A DNA stretch of 10,617 nucleotides. Source: Chloroflexi bacterium 13_1_40CM_68_21. GTDB lineage: Bacteria; Chloroflexota; Limnocylindria; P2-11E. The stretch's first letter is position 1; each line of letters starts with the position of its first letter. The position numbers were made by a program, and so were the translations under genes. Positions 6,669 to 10,617 of this stretch are shown one piece after another. The notes beneath the pieces are model-generated. The model did no database searches and was not told where the DNA came from. It saw only the letters and a list, made by a program, of their open reading frames with translations. The stretch spans positions 1-10,617 of the forward strand of contig MNEO01000011.1 in the NCBI GenBank assembly GCA_001917735.1, given 5' to 3'.

Positions 6669-6870
6669 CTCCCAAAGAGACGGTCAGTACGCAATTAGTA
6701 CAGTCACGCCGTCGGGAGATCGACCAGAAGGGGTCGATGTGGTGAGCGAAGGGACGGTAGTGACGCACACCGGCCGCATCGTGGCCGCATTCCGATACAG
6801 GGAGGAACCGCAAGGGTTGGGACAGACCGCGCGTCGTTCACAGGCCACACCTAGCCCTAAGCGGAATCTC
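6669..6870 (+). ncRNA. Structured 5' leader with c-di-AMP (ydaO/yuaA) riboswitch-like core
   Basis: The stretch after the promoter has much lower GC at third positions than the gene that follows, so at least its first 150 bases do not look coding. Two hairpins are visible: GACGG 6679-6683 with CCGTC 6709-6713 enclosing GTAC/GTAC, and ATCGACC 6719-6725 with GGTCGAT 6732-6738 around a 6-base loop. From about 6783 to 6825 the bases GCCGCATTCCG, ATACAGGGAGGAACCGC, then GGGTT follow each other. They resemble the conserved 5' half of the ydaO/yuaA c-di-AMP riboswitch (GCCGAAUCC, GGUACGGAGGAACCGC, GGGGUU in the Thermoanaerobacter example as I recall it), including the AACC/GGTT pairing. The 3' half (normally CCCGACAGCUAAC) is matched poorly; TAGCCCTAAGCGG near 6851-6863 is the nearest. 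LysM and M23 hydrolases are classic targets of this class. A degenerate or variant aptamer, or chance likeness around a ribosome site, remains possible. Confidence 0.38.
6800..6807 (+). promoter_or_regulatory. Ribosome binding site deciding the TTG start of the LysM-M23 gene
   Basis: GGGAGGAA lies nine bases before TTG 6817 and is the strongest Shine-Dalgarno match in the leader. It favours this start over the upstream GTG codons at 6739, 6742, 6760 and 6781. The same bases belong to the riboswitch-like core, so if that RNA is real, ligand binding could directly hide or expose the site. If the element is purely aptamer, the true start would have to be further downstream (GTG 6964). Confidence 0.5.
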
Positions 6871-7917
6871 CAGCGACGTCTCCGGCTCTTTGGAGGGCGC
6901 GCACGCGGGCTGGCCTTCGTCTTTGCCGAGGGCGCGACCGCATATCTCGCAGGTCTCGTCGGCGTGCGCGGGCTTCGTTTGGCGCTCAACACGTCGGTCG
7001 CCGTGCTCGTGCTGTCTCTTCCCTTCGCGGCGACCGCGGCTTCGCGTGCGAGCACGACGGTCGGCACTCCGATCGTGGCTACGGCTGTCACCGCAGCGGA
7101 TTCCTCGCGAGCCCAGCCGGTCGCTCGTGGATCCATCGCGGCGAGCCGCAACCCGGTGACCGTCGCCGCAACGGGCGCCAATCCGATCCAAGAGGTCACG
7201 ATCCACGAAGGCGACACGCTCGCGACGATGGCGAATTACTACGACGTCTCCGTCGAATCCATCGCGTTCGCGAATGGCATCACCGATGCGCACTCGCTCC
7301 AACTCGGCCAGAAGCTCATCATTCCGCCGGCCGAAGGAGCGCTCTACACAGTCAAGGACGGGGACTCCGTCGACACGGTCGCCGCGAAGTTCAAGGTCGA
7401 CCCGTCGGTGATCATGGCCTACAACCGCGTCTACTTCGAGCCCGAGCACTTCGCGCCAGGTCAGCTCATCTTCGTGCGCGGGGCGGCACTGCCCGCGCTG
7501 CAGGCGCCCGAGCGCGTGCAGCGCGATGTCTTCGCGGCCGCGCCCCCGAACTCCGTACCGGCTCGGACTGGCGGTCTTTCCTGGCCGGTCGGCGGCGTCA
7601 TCACGCAGTACTTCTGGTGGGGCCACACGGGAGTCGATGTCGCCGCTCCCTACGGGACCGGACTTGGCGCTGACGACGATGGCGTCGTCACTGCCACTGG
7701 CTGGGTCCCGGTCGGCGGACTCCGCGTCTGTGTCCAGCACGGCGGCAACCTGACGTCTTGCTTCTACCACGCGAGTCACGTTTTCGTGGAGGTCGGCGCC
7801 CAGGTGAGCCGCGGGCAGATCATCGCCACGATCGGCCTCACCGGGGTCACCACCGGTCCTCACGTCCACTGGGAATGCAAGCTCGGCAACCAGTTCGTGA
7901 GCTGCCTCAGCCAATAG
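6817..7917 (+). CDS. Secreted or membrane-anchored LysM-M23 peptidoglycan hydrolase
   Basis: This 366-residue protein probably cuts peptidoglycan cross-links outside the membrane. Order of parts: basic N terminus; hydrophobic segment at about 54-76 (signal peptide or anchor, ending FAATAAS); Ala/Thr/Ser-rich linker; two LysM peptidoglycan-binding repeats at about 126-171 (IHEGDTLATMANYYDVSVESI) and 177-222 (VKDGDSVDTVAAKF); and a C-terminal M23 domain at about 253-359. The M23 zinc and catalytic residues are all present: His270 and Asp274 in GHTGVD, His318 in CFYHAS, and His349 and His351 in GPHVHWE. Four cysteines lie in the peptidase domain (305, 315, 354, 363), perhaps as disulfides. The TTG start is chosen for its GGGAGGAA site; GTG 6964 (317 residues, with a neat signal peptide) is the main alternative. 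High third-position GC from about 6880 on supports coding upstream of 6964. Confidence 0.88.
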   Translation: MGQTARRSQATPSPKRNLQRRLRLFGGRARGLAFVFAEGATAYLAGLVGVRGLRLALNTSVAVLVLSLPFAATAASRASTTVGTPIVATAVTAADSSRAQPVARGSIAASRNPVTVAATGANPIQEVTIHEGDTLATMANYYDVSVESIAFANGITDAHSLQLGQKLIIPPAEGALYTVKDGDSVDTVAAKFKVDPSVIMAYNRVYFEPEHFAPGQLIFVRGAALPALQAPERVQRDVFAAAPPNSVPARTGGLSWPVGGVITQYFWWGHTGVDVAAPYGTGLGADDDGVVTATGWVPVGGLRVCVQHGGNLTSCFYHASHVFVEVGAQVSRGQIIATIGLTGVTTGPHVHWECKLGNQFVSCLSQ

Positions 7918-7983
7918 CAACGCTCTAGCCGCGCCCCGCTTAGCGCCGGATAAACCGCTCGTCGCTCGACCTATCCTCGCTTC
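7918..7983. other. Short intergenic gap
   Basis: These 66 bases separate the M23 gene from the next gene. No hairpin followed by a T run is visible, so no intrinsic terminator can be claimed, and the two genes may be partly co-transcribed. The only candidate signal is a TATCCT at 7972-7977, described separately. Confidence 0.5.
7972..7977 (+). promoter_or_regulatory. Candidate -10 element for a leaderless message
   Basis: TATCCT (TANNNT type) ends six bases before the GTG start at 7984, and no ribosome site precedes that start. The geometry matches the leaderless arrangement proposed for nuoA. The -35 region at the expected distance (GATAAA) is poor, so confidence is low. Confidence 0.27.
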
Positions 7984-9213
7984 GTGTTCAGCGCGGTACA
8001 CAGCGATCGCTCCGGCCGCATCGTCCTCGCTGCGGACTGGGGCGCGGCCATGTCCGACGGCGCGTTCGACAAGCCGCTCGCTCACGCGACACCGCTTCCC
8101 CCCGGAACGGAGGTCGTGGCGCTCTCCGACCGCGACGCCATAGGCCTCGATCGTTCGGGGCGACCCCGCCCGCTCGGCGGTGGGCGCTGGGCGGTCGGCG
8201 CGCTCCTTCCTCTCGGGCATCTCCGCATCGGCCTTCCCGCGTACGCGGAGGACCCCGGCGCGGCGGCGCTGCCGCCACGCGCTTACGCGGCCGTAGGCGC
8301 CGACGCGAACGGCGATCTCGTCGTCGCCGCGGCGGCCATCGAGGCAAGCGCCGGCGCGGATGCGCGTGGGGCCCCGGATCTGCAAGCGCGAGTGAACGCG
8401 TCACTCCGCGATCGTCCATCGAGCCGGATCGTCCGCCAGCTCGCGCGTTGCGCGAGAGAGTACCGCTGCCGCGCCGCGGCGAACGCGTTCTTTCACGCTC
8501 ATGACTGCGCGCTTCCGGTGGCCGCGCCGGCCAACGAGCATCCGCCCGCGGTGATCGCCCTGCACGACGACGGCGACGCTTCGCCGACCGAGCCCGCGGC
8601 CTTTCGTCCGACCGTGCCGGAGATCGCGGATCTCGCGGTCGCGCACCTTGAGGGCGGCGGCCGCCTCGTTGCGTTCGGCCGCGCGTGCGAGGGCGAACCG
8701 CTGCTCGAGGCGCGGGTCGTCGAGGCCGCGATCGCCGCCATCCGCACGCGAACAGCGCGGGGCGCGGTGCATCTCGAGACGAACGGTTCGCTTCCGGTCG
8801 CGCTCCGGCGTTCGTGCGAGGCAGGACTGGATTCGGTGACGTTCCGCATCGCGTCGGCGCGCGCGGAGACATACGAGGTGCTCCACCGGCCCGACGGCTA
8901 TCGCCTCACCGACGTGCGCGCCTCCATCGCGGAGGCGATCTCGCACAAGATCGCTATCGCCATCGCGCTTCTCGTGCTGCCGGGTCTCACCGATCGCGAA
9001 GTGGAGCTTGACGCGATCGTCGCACTCGCCGGCGAGCTACCCGAGGGAAGCGCGCTCCTTCTCCGAAGCCTCGCTGCCGATCCTCAGCGCGCCCTCCGTC
9101 TCGTGCGCACGACCGATGCGCTTTTCGGAATGGAGCGCGCGCTCGAGCGCGTTCGCGCGGACGCGTCCCATCTGCGCATCGCGGCGCTGCCCCACCCGCT
9201 CGTTCAGGTCTAG
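7984..9213 (+). CDS. Radical-SAM-like protein lacking the cluster cysteines
   Basis: The 409-residue protein resembles, from memory of the family, a group of radical SAM proteins: an N-terminal domain with an LPPGTEV...GLDRSGRPR region, then LARCAREYRCRAAANAFF (153-170), then a TIM-barrel part. The barrel shows FRPTVPEIADLAVAHLE, the SAM-binding-type FGRACEGEPLL (231-241, GE motif), LETNGSLP (264-271), GLDSVTFRIASARAETYEVLHRP, and LLVLPGLTDREVELDAI. Where active members carry CNxRCxGC right after LPxSPV, this one has PVAAPANEHPP (178-188) with no cysteine. The other frames there also lack a Cys-rich motif, so a simple frameshift does not explain the loss. It probably cannot hold the standard 4Fe-4S cluster. 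The remaining cysteines (156, 162, 175, 235) do not form CxxxCxxC. It starts with GTG, has no ribosome site, and is two bases from obgE. Exact function is unknown. Confidence 0.62.
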   Translation: MFSAVHSDRSGRIVLAADWGAAMSDGAFDKPLAHATPLPPGTEVVALSDRDAIGLDRSGRPRPLGGGRWAVGALLPLGHLRIGLPAYAEDPGAAALPPRAYAAVGADANGDLVVAAAAIEASAGADARGAPDLQARVNASLRDRPSSRIVRQLARCAREYRCRAAANAFFHAHDCALPVAAPANEHPPAVIALHDDGDASPTEPAAFRPTVPEIADLAVAHLEGGGRLVAFGRACEGEPLLEARVVEAAIAAIRTRTARGAVHLETNGSLPVALRRSCEAGLDSVTFRIASARAETYEVLHRPDGYRLTDVRASIAEAISHKIAIAIALLVLPGLTDREVELDAIVALAGELPEGSALLLRSLAADPQRALRLVRTTDALFGMERALERVRADASHLRIAALPHPLVQV

Positions 9214-9215
9214 CG

Positions 9216-10493
9216 GTGTTCCTCGATCGCGCCCGGTTGGTCGTGAAGGGAGGCGACGGCGGCCGCGGCGTGATCTCCTTCCGCCGCGAGGCCCACGTAC
9301 CGCGCGGGGGCCCCGACGGAGGGGACGGCGGAAAGGGCGGCGACGTCGTCCTGCGCGTCGATCCGCAGCTCGGGACGCTGTCCGATTTCCGCTTTACGAA
9401 CGAGGTCAGCGCGGAGCCCGGACGGCCGGGCGCGGGGAGGAACAGCACCGGGCGCTCCGGTGCGGATCGCGTGCTCGCGGTGCCGCCCGGCACGCTCGTG
9501 ATCGACCGAGCAACGGGCCAGACCGTCGCCGATCTCGTCGCCCCGGGAACGGAGCTTATCGTCGCGCGTGGCGGCACCGGCGGGAGAGGTAACGCGCGCT
9601 TCGCGACGAGCACACGACGAGCGCCGCGGATCGCGGAGGACGGTGGCAAAGGCGAGCGACGCGAGATCGACCTCGAGCTCAAGCTCCTCGCCGACGTCGG
9701 ACTCGCGGGGATGCCCAACGCGGGAAAGTCCACTCTCCTGGCGGCGCTGACAAGCGCGCGACCAAAGATCGCCGATTACCCGTTCACGACACTGGTCCCG
9801 AACCTCGGGGTCGCGCGGTTCGATGATCGCGAGCTCGTGATCGCTGATATCCCCGGTCTGATCGAGGGCGCGAGTCGCGGTGTGGGACTCGGTGAGGAAT
9901 TCCTGCGTCACGTCGAGCGCACGCGGCTCCTGGTGCATGTCGTCGACGCGTCGCGGCCGGATCCGCTCGCGGATATCGCGACGATCGACGAGGAGCTCCG
10001 AAGCTACGGCCACGGACTCGATGAGCGGCCGCAGCTCGTCGCACTCAACAAGATCGATCTTCCCGAAGCGCGCGAGGCGGCGCCGCGGCTCGCCTCCTCG
10101 CTCCGCGCGCGCGGAGTAGAGAGCCTCGCGATCTCGGCCGCGGCTCGCGACGGCACCGACGCCTTGCTGCGGCGGATCTTCGAGCGCTGCCCGCCGCGCG
10201 AGATCGCCGCGACGTCGGCCGCCCCGCGCGAGCGCCGCATCGCGTTCGCCGGCGGCGCCCGTGACTGGCAAGTGACACGCGAGGGCGAGGCGTTTCGCGT
10301 CCAGGGCGATCGTGTCGAGCGGCTCGCGTCGGGCATCGATTGGGAAAGTCCCGACGCCGCGGCCTACTTCCAGCGCCATCTGCTGCGAAGCGGCATCGAG
10401 CGCGAGCTCCGCTCGCTCGGTGCGAAGGAGGGCGACACCGTTCGTATCGGCACGCTCGAGATGGAATGGCGAGAGAAAGGCGAGGAGCGGTGA
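9216..10493 (+). CDS. obgE: Obg/CgtA family GTPase
   Basis: ObgE (425 residues) is an essential GTPase in late 50S ribosomal subunit assembly and stress signalling. The N-terminal Obg domain (1-158) has the glycine-rich [22 protein letters not shown] and [15 protein letters not shown] stretches. The G domain shows G1 GMPNAGKS (165-172), G2 YPFTT (188-192), G3 DIPG (211-214), G4 NKID (278-281) and G5 SAA (307-309). The C terminus (about 345-418) is an OCT domain with [20 protein letters not shown] and [13 protein letters not shown]; such tails occur in Gram-positive, actinobacterial and Chloroflexota Obg proteins, not in E. coli. The GTG start lies two bases after the upstream stop, with a weak AGGT site, suggesting coupling. 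The GTGA overlap with nadD continues the operon. The usual rplU-rpmA partners are not upstream. Confidence 0.97.
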   Translation: MFLDRARLVVKGGDGGRGVISFRREAHVPRGGPDGGDGGKGGDVVLRVDPQLGTLSDFRFTNEVSAEPGRPGAGRNSTGRSGADRVLAVPPGTLVIDRATGQTVADLVAPGTELIVARGGTGGRGNARFATSTRRAPRIAEDGGKGERREIDLELKLLADVGLAGMPNAGKSTLLAALTSARPKIADYPFTTLVPNLGVARFDDRELVIADIPGLIEGASRGVGLGEEFLRHVERTRLLVHVVDASRPDPLADIATIDEELRSYGHGLDERPQLVALNKIDLPEAREAAPRLASSLRARGVESLAISAAARDGTDALLRRIFERCPPREIAATSAAPRERRIAFAGGARDWQVTREGEAFRVQGDRVERLASGIDWESPDAAAYFQRHLLRSGIERELRSLGAKEGDTVRIGTLEMEWREKGEER

Positions 10494-10617
10494 CGCGTGT
10501 CGGCGTCTTCGGCGGAACGTTCGATCCGGTGCACGTCGGTCATCTCGCGATCGCGAATGCCGCGCTCGAGGAGCTCGGGCTCGATCGGATCATCTTCGTT
10601 CCCGCGCGCCGCTCGCC
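10490..10617 (+). CDS. nadD: Nicotinate-nucleotide adenylyltransferase (N-terminal part, cut by window edge)
   Basis: The first 42 codons are visible. NadD joins nicotinate mononucleotide to AMP from ATP to make deamido-NAD, a cytoplasmic step of NAD synthesis. The N terminus reads [20 protein letters not shown], containing the nucleotidyltransferase GGTFDP and HxGH (15-18) ATP-binding motifs. It continues into a Rossmann-like helix and strand with FVPAR near the edge, as in NadD. The GTG start overlaps the obgE stop (GTGA), and GAGGAG two bases upstream provides a ribosome site. The obgE-nadD order is common in Gram-positive and Chloroflexota genomes and supports the call. Coenzyme A-related CoaD shares the fold, but context and the [12 protein letters not shown] form favour NadD. 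Confidence 0.93.
   Translation, partial: MTRVGVFGGTFDPVHVGHLAIANAALEELGLDRIIFVPARRS

Noticed and set aside
6661..6816. N-terminal extension of the LysM-M23 protein from GTG 6661
   Set aside because: GTG 6661 falls within the -10 of a strong promoter, the segment has non-coding-like third-position GC, and it contains RNA hairpins.
7918..7983. Possible terminator after the M23 gene
   Set aside because: No stable stem followed by a T run could be found on either strand.
6838..8385. 515-codon open frame on the minus strand
   Set aside because: It is antisense to the M23 gene and the radical-SAM-like gene and crosses the gap between them; its composition is Arg/Asp/Ala-rich with no recognisable motif.
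8461..8600. Frameshift explaining the lost cysteines in the radical-SAM-like gene
   Set aside because: The other two forward frames across this stretch do not contain a CxxxCxxC-like motif, and the main frame continues smoothly into conserved blocks.
9210..10379. 389-codon open frame on the minus strand
   Set aside because: It is the antisense shadow of obgE, whose GTPase motifs are complete on the plus strand.

Overview
The window is GC-rich bacterial chromosome with dense, mostly overlapping genes, frequent GTG and TTG starts and very short intergenic gaps. Gene content (a complex I operon, a LysM/M23 cell-wall protein with a long leader, and a radical-SAM-like gene - obgE - nadD cluster) and protein style fit a high-GC Chloroflexota lineage, possibly of the Limnocylindria kind. 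This assignment rests on overall resemblance only and is moderate to weak.

Region 1 (bases 1-6539, minus strand) is one compact operon for the membrane arm of respiratory complex I. Read 5' to 3' on the minus strand it is nuoA, nuoC, nuoH, nuoJ, nuoK, nuoL, nuoM and the start of nuoN, which runs off the left edge. Adjacent genes overlap by 4-10 bases or are separated by 2-9 bases. nuoB, nuoD and nuoI, which normally sit among these genes, are absent, and so are nuoE, nuoF and nuoG. The encoded parts are the proton-pumping module plus the peripheral subunit NuoC. The Fe-S and quinone-site subunits must be encoded elsewhere if the complex is complete.

Region 2 (about 6540-6816) is a divergent regulatory region. 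One promoter candidate fires leftward into nuoA, apparently giving a leaderless message. A strong TTGACA-18-TACGGT promoter fires rightward. It is followed by about 150 bases of low-GC3, hairpin-rich leader that includes a segment resembling the 5' core of the c-di-AMP (ydaO/yuaA) riboswitch, directly ahead of a secreted LysM-M23 peptidoglycan hydrolase gene. That gene type is a known target of this riboswitch class.

Region 3 (6817-10617, plus strand) holds the LysM-M23 protein, then an apparent operon: a protein with the sequence features of a radical SAM enzyme but without its cluster-binding cysteines, the ribosome-assembly GTPase ObgE with an OCT tail, and the start of NAD-biosynthesis nadD, cut by the right edge. 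No RNA genes, mobile elements, CRISPR arrays or convincing intrinsic terminators were seen.

The items most worth a second look are the cysteine-less radical SAM homologue beside obgE, the riboswitch-like leader, and the complex I operon that lacks its B, D and I genes.
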